A DNA stretch of 64,000 bases. Origin: Gordoniibacillus chartarius. GTDB taxonomy: Bacteria > Bacillota > Bacilli > Paenibacillales > NBRC-103111. Below are positions 42,109-50,437 of the stretch, one piece after another. Location of the stretch: positions 56,993 to 120,992 of the forward strand of contig NZ_JBHLWN010000074.1 of assembly GCF_042432825.1 (NCBI RefSeq), read 5' to 3'. The notes below the pieces were generated by a model. The model saw nothing but the letters and a program-made list of their open reading frames with translations. It searched no databases and was not told where the DNA came from. The position numbers and the translations under genes are program-made. The first letter of the stretch is position 1, and each line of letters starts with the position of its first letter.

Positions 42109-43588
42109 AGGAATCGTCATGGAAATGAGTGCCCGGCATATGGTCGTTATGACGCAGGAAGGCGGCTTTCACAAGCTCCCCAGAGACGGCCGAACTTGCG
42201 AAGTGGGCGAAGAAATTTTGTTCGCCGAGCCGGCTGCCGCTCGTAAAGTGCCGCCCATGGCGAAATGGACCGGAATGGCGGCCGCTGTCGTGATGTGTAT
42301 CGCTCTCATCACGGGATTAACCAGCTTCACAGCGAAATCCGAGGTTGTAGCTTACGTATCGATGGATATTAATCCAAGCGTGGAGTTCGCCATCGATGCA
42401 GCGGAGAAAGTGCTGGAGCTCAAAGGTCTGAATGCCGACGGTGCCGCCCTGATTACCGGAATCGAATATAAGGGGAAAGCGCTGGATGTCGTCGCTGACG
42501 CAGTGCTGATCAAAGCGGATGAGCAGGGCCCCCTGAGCCGTGGCGAGGGTGATGTCATTATTGCCAGCTCCTTGGTTAAGGAGACGGATCGGGTGAGCGA
42601 TGTAGTGATCGCGGAGAAGCTGAAGCAGAAGGTGACGCAGCTGATCGAAACGAAGCACCCCGAGCAGGTGCAGAACTACCAGGTCACCGCATTCGCCACG
42701 CCGAAGGAAGTACGGACTGAAGCCGAGGCGAAGGGAATCTCCGCAGGCAAATATGCGATCTATCTGACGGCCAAAAGCAACGGAACGATCGTGCCGATCG
42801 AGGATTTGAAAACAGCGTCGATTCATGAGATCGCCAAGGAAAACGGCGGCATCTCCGCGCTTGTGAATGAAAAGCAGCCTCCGGCGAAAGCCGCTTTCAA
42901 GCAGCTGCTGGAAGAGGAGAAGTCCGGCAAGCTTGACGAGATTGCCAAGAAGGTGTCGGAGGAAAAGAAGAAGACGAACAGCGATCCGAAGAAAACCGAT
43001 ACGAGTCAAAGCGGCTCCAAGGCGACACCGGCCTCGACAACCAAGACCGATTCGAAGACGGGATCGAATGCGAAAACGGATACCAAATCGGACGCAAAAA
43101 CCGACACCAAGACGACGACAAACGGCAAAAACAGTACGACGAATAGCGGCGGCAACAAAAACACCCCGGCTGCCGGGAAAAATACCGGCAAGGACGACAA
43201 CAACGGTAAAGACGACGAAGACGGCAACAAGAACAACGATGGCAAAAATAACAACAAGAACAACGACAACAAGAACAACAGCGATGACAACAAGAACAAC
43301 AGCAAGAACGAGGACAAAGACGACGCGAAAACCGGCGGCACTCCTGCCACCGGTAAGAACGTTTCTAACAACGATAATAAACAGCCGACAACAACAAAGC
43401 CTGCCGGAGGCCAGACGTCCTCCGGCCAGGATTCTTCTGCTAGAGACGGCGACGACAAGAAGACGGATCCGAAGAAAGAGAACAAGGACGATTCTAACGA
43501 TAAAGATAATAAAAATGCTAACGGCACGAATTCCAATTCTTCATCCAACGGGAACAAAAACGATCAGAAAAAGGACAAGGATAGTTAG
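42101..43588 (+). CDS. rsgI: Anti-sigma-I factor RsgI
   Basis: A 495-residue single-pass membrane protein. Residues 1-60 are the cytoplasmic RsgI N-terminal domain (MNKGIVMEMSARHMVVMTQE) that binds SigI. One membrane helix (WTGMAAAVVMCIALITGLTS) follows, then the extracytoplasmic RsgI core (YVSMDINPSVEFAIDAAEKV), where family members are self-cleaved. The last ~210 residues are a low-complexity tail of Lys, Asn, Asp, Thr and Ser; there is no carbohydrate-binding or enzyme domain as in clostridial RsgIs, so the signal is probably wall-related. AAGGAG lies 8 bases before ATG 42101. Confidence 0.92.
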   Translation: MNKGIVMEMSARHMVVMTQEGGFHKLPRDGRTCEVGEEILFAEPAAARKVPPMAKWTGMAAAVVMCIALITGLTSFTAKSEVVAYVSMDINPSVEFAIDAAEKVLELKGLNADGAALITGIEYKGKALDVVADAVLIKADEQGPLSRGEGDVIIASSLVKETDRVSDVVIAEKLKQKVTQLIETKHPEQVQNYQVTAFATPKEVRTEAEAKGISAGKYAIYLTAKSNGTIVPIEDLKTASIHEIAKENGGISALVNEKQPPAKAAFKQLLEEEKSGKLDEIAKKVSEEKKKTNSDPKKTDTSQSGSKATPASTTKTDSKTGSNAKTDTKSDAKTDTKTTTNGKNSTTNSGGNKNTPAAGKNTGKDDNNGKDDEDGNKNNDGKNNNKNNDNKNNSDDNKNNSKNEDKDDAKTGGTPATGKNVSNNDNKQPTTTKPAGGQTSSGQDSSARDGDDKKTDPKKENKDDSNDKDNKNANGTNSNSSSNGNKNDQKKDKDS

Positions 43589-43591
43589 CGA

Positions 43592-43632
43592 AAAAAAAGC
43601 ATCCCGTGGGCTCGACCGGGGTGCTTTTTTGT
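43592..43632 (+). terminator. Intrinsic terminator of sigI-rsgI
   Basis: AAAAAAGCATCCC pairs with GGGGTGCTTTTTT, close after the rsgI stop. Confidence 0.88.
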
Positions 43633-43649
43633 CGATAATATTGATTTCA

Positions 43650-43656
43650 TGTCGAA
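43650..43656 (+). promoter_or_regulatory. Spo0A-like box upstream of stressosome operon
   Basis: TGTCGAA is a perfect 0A box, 245 bases upstream of rsbR. A weaker inverted one (TTCGACT, 43729-43735) lies between. A seven-base site occurs often by chance, and no clear promoter could be fixed here. Confidence 0.3.
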
Positions 43657-43900
43657 TCTATCATTGTAACAACTTTGTTCAATAAATGTATACTGTAATA
43701 TTCTCCAAAATTACCTCTTTCTATCGATTTCGACTGCGACATTATGCTAGAATGTACCGATAAGAGCTTTGAAAGTATCGAAAATAATTACCGGGCCTAT
43801 CCCGAATTGATGAATGATGCTGCGAACTTATGACGGGTGATGCAAAACGATGTAGTTCGCTGTAAGCGAATGCGAGAATTCAAGAAATGGAGGATGTAGC

Positions 43901-44743
43901 ATGCCGGCAAGTCAATTGGCTGCTTTGCAGAACGTATTTTCAGAGAAGGATCACATTATTGCAGAATGGCTGGAAGAGCTTGAGCTGAACCAATCCGGAC
44001 TGTATCGCATCATCGGAGCGGAGAAGCTGCAGCGGATCAGCCGAACGCTGCTTGAAGAGCTGACCGCGCAGCTGCCGCACGGCTTAACTCTGAACGATAT
44101 CGGGCAGCGGCCGGTGCTGGAGCAGGAGCTGAACGAGATGGCGATGATTGCTGCCGAGAATAAGATGCTCCCGTCGGCGATTGCACCATTTTTCCACACG
44201 CTCAAAACGATATTGCTGCGGCGCTGGACGACCTTCTTTCAAGAGGGCGGTACGGAGCTGCATACGAACTATACGGTGCTGGAGCAGTTGATCGAGGTGC
44301 CGCTCATGCACTGTTTGAACGCATATACGAGCCGCAGGGAGCGAGTCATCTACGCTCAATCAAGGGCGATTGCCGAGCTGTCCACTCCGGTCATTCAGCT
44401 GTGGGACAACGTGCTCGCCATGCCGCTCGTCGGGGAGATCGATTCCGTTCGGGCCAAAGGCATTATGGAAGGTCTGCTCGGCGCGATTGCGGAGCATCAG
44501 GTATCCAATGTAATTCTCGATATTACGGGGGTACCGGTCGTAGATTCAAACGTAGCGGACAGCTTGATCAAGACGGTAGAAGCGGCAAAGCTGCTGGGAG
44601 CCAATTGCATCTTGACCGGTATTCGTCCGGAAGTGGCGCAAACGATCGTACTGCTAGGCGTCAATCTGGGGGAGATTGTAACGAAGGCGAGCTTGCGTGC
44701 AGGACTGGCATACATACTGAGCACCTTGGAGACAAGCAAATAA
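43901..44743 (+). CDS. rsbR: Stressosome scaffold protein RsbR
   Basis: A 280-residue protein. Residues 1-145 are an all-helical sensor domain of the globin-like RsbR-N type; residues ~165-275 are a STAS domain (NVILDITGVPVVDSNVADSL; CILTGIRPEVAQTIVLLGVN). The phosphorylation site equal to RsbRA Thr171 is Ser216 here (VVDS), and the Thr205 equivalent is Thr248 (PEVAQT). With RsbS it builds the ~1.8 MDa stressosome, in which RsbT is held until stress. GGAGGATG precedes ATG 43901. First gene of rsbR-S-T-X-kinase. Confidence 0.9.
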   Translation: MPASQLAALQNVFSEKDHIIAEWLEELELNQSGLYRIIGAEKLQRISRTLLEELTAQLPHGLTLNDIGQRPVLEQELNEMAMIAAENKMLPSAIAPFFHTLKTILLRRWTTFFQEGGTELHTNYTVLEQLIEVPLMHCLNAYTSRRERVIYAQSRAIAELSTPVIQLWDNVLAMPLVGEIDSVRAKGIMEGLLGAIAEHQVSNVILDITGVPVVDSNVADSLIKTVEAAKLLGANCILTGIRPEVAQTIVLLGVNLGEIVTKASLRAGLAYILSTLETSK

Positions 44744-44775
44744 AGACTACTAGGAGAGAGAGCGTGTTCAGTTAG

Positions 44776-45144
44776 ATGCAAATACCCATTATAAAAATCG
44801 GCAACGTGCTGCTCGTAACGCTGCATCCGGATATTACCGACGATCAAGCCGTTGCCCTAAAACAGGAAATTTTAGTGAGGATTCAGAAGCTGGAATGTTC
44901 CGGACTTCTCATCGATATTGGGGTTGTCGATCTGATTGACAGCTATATGGGACGAGTGTTGAACGAGATCGTCGAAATGGCCAGGCTGCTTGGCGCGAGC
45001 TCCGTCATCAGCGGGATGAGTCCGCAGGTAGCGATCGCAATGGTGGAATTCGGGCTGACCTTCCGGGATGTGAGAACGGCGCTCACAGTAGAGAAGGGCT
45101 TGGAATGGTTCGCGGAAAGTTCCAAGACAGGGGCGAAATTATGA
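44776..45144 (+). CDS. rsbS: Stressosome core protein RsbS
   Basis: A 122-residue STAS-only protein. The phosphorylatable Ser is Ser56 in VDLIDSYMGRVLNEI, matching Ser59 of the B. subtilis protein. Unphosphorylated RsbS binds RsbT; its phosphorylation by RsbT frees the kinase. The ribosome binding site is weak (AGGAGAGAGAGC, far from ATG 44776), so translation may be coupled to rsbR 32 bases upstream. It overlaps rsbT by 4 bases (ATGA). Confidence 0.92.
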   Translation: MQIPIIKIGNVLLVTLHPDITDDQAVALKQEILVRIQKLECSGLLIDIGVVDLIDSYMGRVLNEIVEMARLLGASSVISGMSPQVAIAMVEFGLTFRDVRTALTVEKGLEWFAESSKTGAKL

Positions 45145-45554
45145 ATGAAATGATTCTCATCAAGTCAGAGGGCGATACGATTGTTGCTAGGCAGCGTGGA
45201 CGCGAGATGGCGAGAGTCGTCGGCTTCAATCTGGTCGACCAGACGCGGATCGCCATCAGCATTTCCGAATTGTCCCGAAATATTTTGCTCTATGCCAAGA
45301 ATGGAAAAATAGAGCTGGAAGAAATACGCAAAGAGGACGCGCTGGGAATCGAAGTCCGGGCAATCGACAACGGACCCGGCATACAGGATCTGAATAAAGC
45401 GATGCTGGACGGCTACTCCACATCGGATGGACTCGGCATGGGGCTTCCGGGAACGAAGCGGCTTATGGATGAATTTGTCGTGGACACGCAAGTGGGGCGG
45501 GGAACGAGAATTACGATTCGCAAATGGATGAACAAAGATTTGTATTCATGCTGA
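45141..45554 (+). CDS. rsbT: Serine/threonine kinase and switch protein RsbT
   Basis: A 137-residue GHKL-type protein kinase. The ATP-site motifs are ISELSRNILLYA (N box), VRAIDNGPGI (G1) and GYSTSDGLGMGLPGTKRLMD (G2). RsbT phosphorylates RsbS and RsbR in the stressosome; once free, it activates its output partner, which is RsbU in the sigB pathway. Here no rsbU exists; the likely partner is the kinase at 46171 with an RsbU-like N-terminus. ATG 45141 overlaps rsbS. Confidence 0.93.
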   Translation: MNEMILIKSEGDTIVARQRGREMARVVGFNLVDQTRIAISISELSRNILLYAKNGKIELEEIRKEDALGIEVRAIDNGPGIQDLNKAMLDGYSTSDGLGMGLPGTKRLMDEFVVDTQVGRGTRITIRKWMNKDLYSC

Positions 45555-45578
45555 CTTGAGGAGAGATCAGTCATCGTA

Positions 45579-46178
45579 GTGGCAGTTGTGAACCGACCCA
45601 TGCAAGGCGGCGGGGCGGATGCATACGGCGTCAAACGGTGTGATGACGGGACATGGCTTATTACGGTTGTCGACGGGCTGGGGCATGGCGCGCGAGGGGC
45701 GGAAGCCGCGCATACGTATTTGCGGTTATTTCGGGAATGCTCCTGCGATTCGCTCTCGGCGCTTATGTCGGCGATTCATCTCGGCATGAGGGCAACTGTC
45801 GGAGCGGCTTGTATGATCGTACAGGTGATACCGGACCGGCAGCAGCTGCTGTATGCAGGCATCGGCAATGTGAGCTTGGCTCTGATAAGCTCGTCCGGCT
45901 TTCGTCGAGCGCAGTCGGCCCGCGGAATCGTCGGTTACCGCCAGGTCCGCATTCGTGAGGATGTTCTGGCATGGACTCCGGGAGACAGGCTGATGCTGCA
46001 TACGGACGGAATTGCGCTTCCGCCGGAGGGGGCCGAGTCGCTTCGATACGGCGACCCGATCGTGTCGGCGAAGGAAACTGCGGCAGCCTACGCAACCGGT
46101 AAAGACGATGCACTTGTACTCGTATGCACCTTAGAGCACTTGGAAGCAGTGCGGATTGAGGAGGAGCAACATGCGTGA
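45579..46178 (+). CDS. rsbX: Stressosome phosphatase RsbX
   Basis: A 199-residue PP2C-type (SpoIIE-like) phosphatase with the metal motifs VVDGLGHGARGAEAA, LHTDGIALP and KDDALVLVCTLE. RsbX removes phosphate from RsbS and RsbR and resets the stressosome after stress. The likely start is GTG 45579 (GAGGAGAG about 13 bases before); ATG 45600 would cut into the first strand. It overlaps the kinase gene by 8 bases. In B. subtilis rsbX closes the sigB operon; here it sits in front of a kinase instead. Confidence 0.88.
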   Translation: MAVVNRPMQGGGADAYGVKRCDDGTWLITVVDGLGHGARGAEAAHTYLRLFRECSCDSLSALMSAIHLGMRATVGAACMIVQVIPDRQQLLYAGIGNVSLALISSSGFRRAQSARGIVGYRQVRIREDVLAWTPGDRLMLHTDGIALPPEGAESLRYGDPIVSAKETAAAYATGKDDALVLVCTLEHLEAVRIEEEQHA

Positions 46179-47535
46179 ATTACGCGCCATGTACTTGCAT
46201 GCATTGACGAAGTATGTGCAGAGCGGCAGTGAAGACAGCGCCGCGTTTACTTCGGAGCTCGGACCGTTAATAACAAGCTTGCTGCCGGAGGATACGATCG
46301 CTCTGCATGAAGAAAGTATGCAAGTGCTCATTCAGAACGTCAGCTTGGAACAGGCGCTGCAATATTATCACAAATCGTTCGTCTTTCTGATGGAAATAAT
46401 CGTTTTCTCGCGGATGCTGCAGCTGAACGGGCAAGGTGGATCTCTGCTTGGCGAGCTGAAGCAAATGCTGAAGAAGACGGAGCATTCCTTAAGCTCGATC
46501 AAGAGCAAGTATGAGAATGTGCTGCAGCATATGGACAGCGGGATTGCTTTGTTTGATGAAGAGGGCTACTGTACGTTTGCGAACTTGAAGCTCAGTCATA
46601 TCATCGGCGTGCCGCGGAAGAAGCTGATCGGGCGGGATGTTTTCTCGCTGATGGGGATGCACGAAATCGAACGCGGACGCCGCAAAATGTTTGCCCGCCT
46701 GTATCGCGAGCTGGTGGTGTACCGGATACCGATGAAGGAAATTATCGACGAGTCCGGACGGCATTTTCTCGTTTCGGTCAAATACGACGAGGAGCTCGAG
46801 GGCGACATCCTGGTCAGCGTTAAAGATGTAACCGAATTCAAAAAAATCGAACAATCCGCTTACCACAACGACAAGCTGGCGATGCTCGGCAAAATATCGG
46901 CGGCCATCGCCCACGAAATCCGCAATCCGCTCACTTCGATCCGGGGCTTTATTCAATTGCTGCTGCCGGAGCTGAAAAAGCTGGGCCGCGAGGAGTACGG
47001 ACGCATCATTTTGAGCGAAATCGACCGCGCGAATGAAATTATTTATGAATTTTTGAACTCTTCCAAGCCGAGCGCGCCGGACAAGCGTCAAGTGAGCATG
47101 GCGGAGCTGCTGCGCGAGGTGACGCTGCTGTTCCAGAGCGAAGCGCTGATGAAGGGCTGTCAAATCGAATTGCTGCCGGTTAGCGAGACGCTGATGGTGG
47201 ATGTCGATGCGAAGCAAATCAAGCAGGTGTTTCTGAACATCGTGAAGAATGCTGTCGAGGTGCTCGGCGAACGAGAGGGCGGGATTCAGGGGCGCGTGCG
47301 GGTACAAGCCGAACGTCGGGACGACGGCATTTGGGTGTCCTTCGAGGACAACGGCAAAGGGATGGACGCCAAGACGCTCAGCCGCCTGTTCGACCCGTTC
47401 TTCACAACGAAGCTGGAAGGGACCGGGCTCGGCCTGTCGGTCAGCTACCGGATTATTAAAAATCACGGCGGCGCCATTCATGTGGAAAGCGAAGTCGGGG
47501 TAGGGACGACGTTTCGGGTTCAGCTTCCGCTGTGA
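46171..47535 (+). CDS. Soluble histidine kinase with RsbU-N-like and PAS domains
   Basis: A 454-residue cytoplasmic kinase with no membrane helix. Residues 1-90 are all-helical; LLPEDTIALHEESMQVLIQN and LQYYHKSFVFLMEIIVFSRM line up with the RsbT-binding N-terminus of RsbU. A PAS domain follows (~118-230, LQHMDSGIALFDEEGYCTFA). The HisKA helix has phosphoacceptor His248 in ISAAIAHEIRNPLTSIRGF, typical of Spo0F-directed sporulation kinases. The HATPase has IVKNAVEVL, DNGKGMD and GTGLGLSVSYR. No response regulator is adjacent. GGAGGAG precedes ATG 46171, inside the end of rsbX. It probably reads out RsbT activity. Confidence 0.88.
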   Translation: MRELRAMYLHALTKYVQSGSEDSAAFTSELGPLITSLLPEDTIALHEESMQVLIQNVSLEQALQYYHKSFVFLMEIIVFSRMLQLNGQGGSLLGELKQMLKKTEHSLSSIKSKYENVLQHMDSGIALFDEEGYCTFANLKLSHIIGVPRKKLIGRDVFSLMGMHEIERGRRKMFARLYRELVVYRIPMKEIIDESGRHFLVSVKYDEELEGDILVSVKDVTEFKKIEQSAYHNDKLAMLGKISAAIAHEIRNPLTSIRGFIQLLLPELKKLGREEYGRIILSEIDRANEIIYEFLNSSKPSAPDKRQVSMAELLREVTLLFQSEALMKGCQIELLPVSETLMVDVDAKQIKQVFLNIVKNAVEVLGEREGGIQGRVRVQAERRDDGIWVSFEDNGKGMDAKTLSRLFDPFFTTKLEGTGLGLSVSYRIIKNHGGAIHVESEVGVGTTFRVQLPL

Positions 47536-47628
47536 CGGCGCACGGCCGGGTTGGTTCGTTCGGTGCAGGCATTTGAGAGAGAGAGTCGAATAAGCTATTG
47601 ATAGATGCCATAAGGAGTGGATGGAAAT

Positions 47629-48645
47629 ATGCAGTACCGTGAATTCGGCAAGTCGGGATACCGCGTCTCGGCGCTGGGCTTCGGGGCGATGAATTTGCCC
47701 GGGGTGCCGTTTGAGCAGGCGAAGGAAGCACTCAATTATGCGCTGGACCAAGGGATTAATTATATCGATACGGCAGCGGCCTACCGGAATAGCGAAGAAA
47801 TTATCGGCGAAAGCATAGCTCATCGCCGTTCCGAATATTTCCTTGCGACGAAGACGGGGGAGCGGAGCTATGCGGCGGCCAAGGAGCAAATCGACCGCAG
47901 CCTGATGCGGATGAAGACGGACCATATCGACCTGATTCAGCTGCACTACGTAAACTATGTACACGAATTCCAAACGCTGATGGGCGAAGACGGTGCATAC
48001 CGGGCCGCACAGGAAGCGCGCGACGCAGGCAAGGTGAGGTATATCGGCATTACCGGACATCGTCCGGAGCTGCTGGCCAAATGGATTGCCAAATATGATT
48101 TCGATCAGGTGCTGTTTCATTTGAATTTGGCGCAGCCGTTCGCGCTTGACGAACTGATTCCGGCGCTCGCCGAGCGAAATATGATGCGGGTGGCGATGAA
48201 GCCGCTGTCCGGCGGATTCATTCAGCCGATCGACAAGGCGATCCGGTTTCCTTACAGCCAGGATGTGCATACGATCATCTCCGGCATGGTCAGTGTGGCG
48301 GAAGTGAAGGAAAATATGGCGGCAATGGAGCAGGACGTGGCGGCGGAGGAGAAGCTGGAGCTGGAGCAGCTGGCCCGCCAGCTTGGCGAGCATAATTGCC
48401 GGCGCTGCAACTACTGCTCGTGTCCGCTTGAAATTCCAATCCCCGATGTGATGATCTCCAGCATGATTCGCGAGAAATTCGGGCTGCTGCCGAAGGGCGA
48501 CGGATTTTACCAGAAGCATAAGGAAAAGCTATTCTCCTGTGCGGATTACGAGCCGTGCCGGGAGAAGCCGCTTTGCGAGGAGAAGTGTCCGTATCATTTG
48601 CCGATGAGCACGGTGATTCGGGAGTCGACTTCGTACTTCGGTTGA
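47629..48645 (+). CDS. Aldo/keto reductase with C-terminal Fe-S domain
   Basis: A 338-residue protein. The TIM-barrel aldo/keto reductase part starts MQYREFGKSGYRVSALGFGA and has YIDTAAAYRNSEEIIGE with Asp/Tyr of the active site and IDLIQLHYVN. The last ~70 residues hold CRRCNYCSCPLEIPIPDVM and CREKPLCEEKCPYHLP, the 4Fe-4S-type region of the YccK/ferredoxin-linked members. It would reduce a small carbonyl; the substrate is unknown. ATG 47629 has AAGGAG 11 bases upstream. pepA follows 17 bases on, probably in one transcript. Confidence 0.88.
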   Translation: MQYREFGKSGYRVSALGFGAMNLPGVPFEQAKEALNYALDQGINYIDTAAAYRNSEEIIGESIAHRRSEYFLATKTGERSYAAAKEQIDRSLMRMKTDHIDLIQLHYVNYVHEFQTLMGEDGAYRAAQEARDAGKVRYIGITGHRPELLAKWIAKYDFDQVLFHLNLAQPFALDELIPALAERNMMRVAMKPLSGGFIQPIDKAIRFPYSQDVHTIISGMVSVAEVKENMAAMEQDVAAEEKLELEQLARQLGEHNCRRCNYCSCPLEIPIPDVMISSMIREKFGLLPKGDGFYQKHKEKLFSCADYEPCREKPLCEEKCPYHLPMSTVIRESTSYFG

Positions 48646-48662
48646 TAAGGAGATCGAGCGCA

Positions 48663-50378
48663 ATGAGAGTGCGGAATGAGATTCGGTTTACGATTGTCTC
48701 GGAGGCGGAGGCTGGAGCCGCTTTGGCGGGCGGCGAAACGGCCGGCCGGGCGGCTTCGGCGCTGGGCGTGGCAGGAGCAGGTGCGGCGTCAGTGCCGGAC
48801 GAGAGGCCCGACGAGGTAAGAGCGGGCGCTGGAGCGATGCGGAGCGAGACAGGAGCAGGTGCTGGAGCGGAGCGGAGCGAGACAGGAGCGTCGGCGGGTG
48901 CGGCGTTTGAAGCGGCGCAGAGCGAAGCTGCAGCGCTGCTGTTTGTGACGCCGGAGCAGCTGCGGGAGGCACAGCCGCTCGCGGAGGCGGCGGAGCTGCT
49001 CGGCGCCGGAGCGCTGGCGGAGCTGCGCCGCCGGGCGGCGAGCGGGCTGTTCGCCGGCGAGCTGGGCGAGACGGCGGTGCTGGCCACGTACGGCGCGGGA
49101 CGGGCGCCGTACGTCGTCTTGAGCGGGCTCGGCGGCAGCGCGAAAGAGCCCGGCGGGGCCGTTTGGCGGGACGCGGCGGTGCACGCAGCCCGGGAGGCGC
49201 TCCGCGCGAAGCTGGAGCGCCTTGCGGTGCGGCTGCCGGCCGATGCGGTACAGCCGGCAGCCGAAGGCATCGCGCTCGGCCATTACCGGATGGCCGATTA
49301 CAAGCGCGATGCCGCCCCGCGGCCGGTGATTCGCGAGGTCGCGATCACCGTGCCCGGCGGCAGCGCGGAGGCGGCGGCGGCCCGGGAGGCCGTGCGCCGC
49401 GCGGTGGCGATCGCGGAAGGGCAAAACTACGCCCGCGATCTGACGAACTTGCCGGGCAATAAGCTGACCCCGGCGCTTATGGCCGAGGAAGCGCTTCGGC
49501 TCGCCATGGAATACGGGTTCCCGTGCCAGGTACTGGATGAGACGCAAATCCTGGAGGCGGGGCTTGGCGGTTTGCATGAGGTCGGCAAAGGCAGCGTCAA
49601 CCCGCCGCGGATGATCGCCATCCGGTATCAAGGGCGCGAGGAATGGGATGGCGACGTGCTCGGTCTCGTCGGTAAAGGAATTACGTTCGATACCGGCGGT
49701 ATTTCGCTGAAGAAGCCGGAAGGGATGGAGGAAATGATCAGCGATATGGGCGGGGCGGCGACGCTGCTCGGGCTGCTCCATATCGTCGGCGAGCTGCGCC
49801 CGAAGATCAACCTGCTTGTCGTCATTCCGGCCGCGGAGAACATGCCGTCCGGCGGCGCCTTCAAGCCCGGCGATGTCATTACGATTATGGATGGTTACAC
49901 GGTCGAGGTGCTGAACACCGACGCCGAGGGCCGCATCGTACTTGCCGACGGCGTGCTGTATGCGAAGAAGCTCGGCGCGACGAAGCTGATCGACGTGGCG
50001 ACGCTGACCGGCGCCATTCTGGTCTGCTTCGCCGACGTCGCCACCGGCGCCGTGACGAACGACGACGCCTTCCTCGGCGATGTGCTGCAGGCTTCGAGCG
50101 AAGCGGGCGAAAAGCTGTGGCAGCTGCCGAACTATAAGGAATACCGCGATATGCTGAAGAGCGACGTCGCCGATATTAAGAATGCGACGACCGCCGACCG
50201 CTGGGCCGGAGCGATTACCGGAGGCTTGTTCGTCGGCCGCTTCGCCGAAGACACGCCCTGGATTCACCTCGACACCGGTGGAACGGCGTGGCTGTGGAGC
50301 GAGAAAGGTACCGAGCCGAAGGGCGGAACCGGAGTTATGGTGCGGACGCTGGCTCGTTACATTTTGACTCGGGAATAG
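48663..50378 (+). CDS. pepA: Leucyl aminopeptidase (M17)
   Basis: A 571-residue peptidase of family M17 that removes N-terminal residues from peptides with two metal ions. The C-terminal catalytic domain is intact: VGKGITFDTGGISLKK, then LLVVIPAAENMPSGGAFKPG and the signature NTDAEGRIVLADGVLYAKK. The N-terminal macro-like domain contains an unusual insert of about 65 residues made of Ala, Gly, Glu, Ser and Thr with an internal duplication of ERSETGAGAGA type (about 48820-48910). That explains its length above the usual ~500. AAGGAG lies 10 bases before ATG 48663. Confidence 0.9.
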   Translation: MRVRNEIRFTIVSEAEAGAALAGGETAGRAASALGVAGAGAASVPDERPDEVRAGAGAMRSETGAGAGAERSETGASAGAAFEAAQSEAAALLFVTPEQLREAQPLAEAAELLGAGALAELRRRAASGLFAGELGETAVLATYGAGRAPYVVLSGLGGSAKEPGGAVWRDAAVHAAREALRAKLERLAVRLPADAVQPAAEGIALGHYRMADYKRDAAPRPVIREVAITVPGGSAEAAAAREAVRRAVAIAEGQNYARDLTNLPGNKLTPALMAEEALRLAMEYGFPCQVLDETQILEAGLGGLHEVGKGSVNPPRMIAIRYQGREEWDGDVLGLVGKGITFDTGGISLKKPEGMEEMISDMGGAATLLGLLHIVGELRPKINLLVVIPAAENMPSGGAFKPGDVITIMDGYTVEVLNTDAEGRIVLADGVLYAKKLGATKLIDVATLTGAILVCFADVATGAVTNDDAFLGDVLQASSEAGEKLWQLPNYKEYRDMLKSDVADIKNATTADRWAGAITGGLFVGRFAEDTPWIHLDTGGTAWLWSEKGTEPKGGTGVMVRTLARYILTRE

Positions 50379-50388
50379 AAGGAGCGAA

Positions 50389-50416
50389 ACACCCTTATGA
50401 TGAGGGTGTTTTTTGT
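50389..50416 (+). terminator. Intrinsic terminator
   Basis: ACACCCT and AGGGTGT form a short stem with the loop TATGATG, followed by TTTTTG. Confidence 0.8.
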
Positions 50417-50437
50417 TTGTGACTGGGTCGTGTGCAG

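Noticed and set aside
42867..43685. Arg/Thr-rich plus-strand frame inside rsgI
   Set aside because: Off-frame reading of the AAC/GAC/AAG-rich tail of rsgI.
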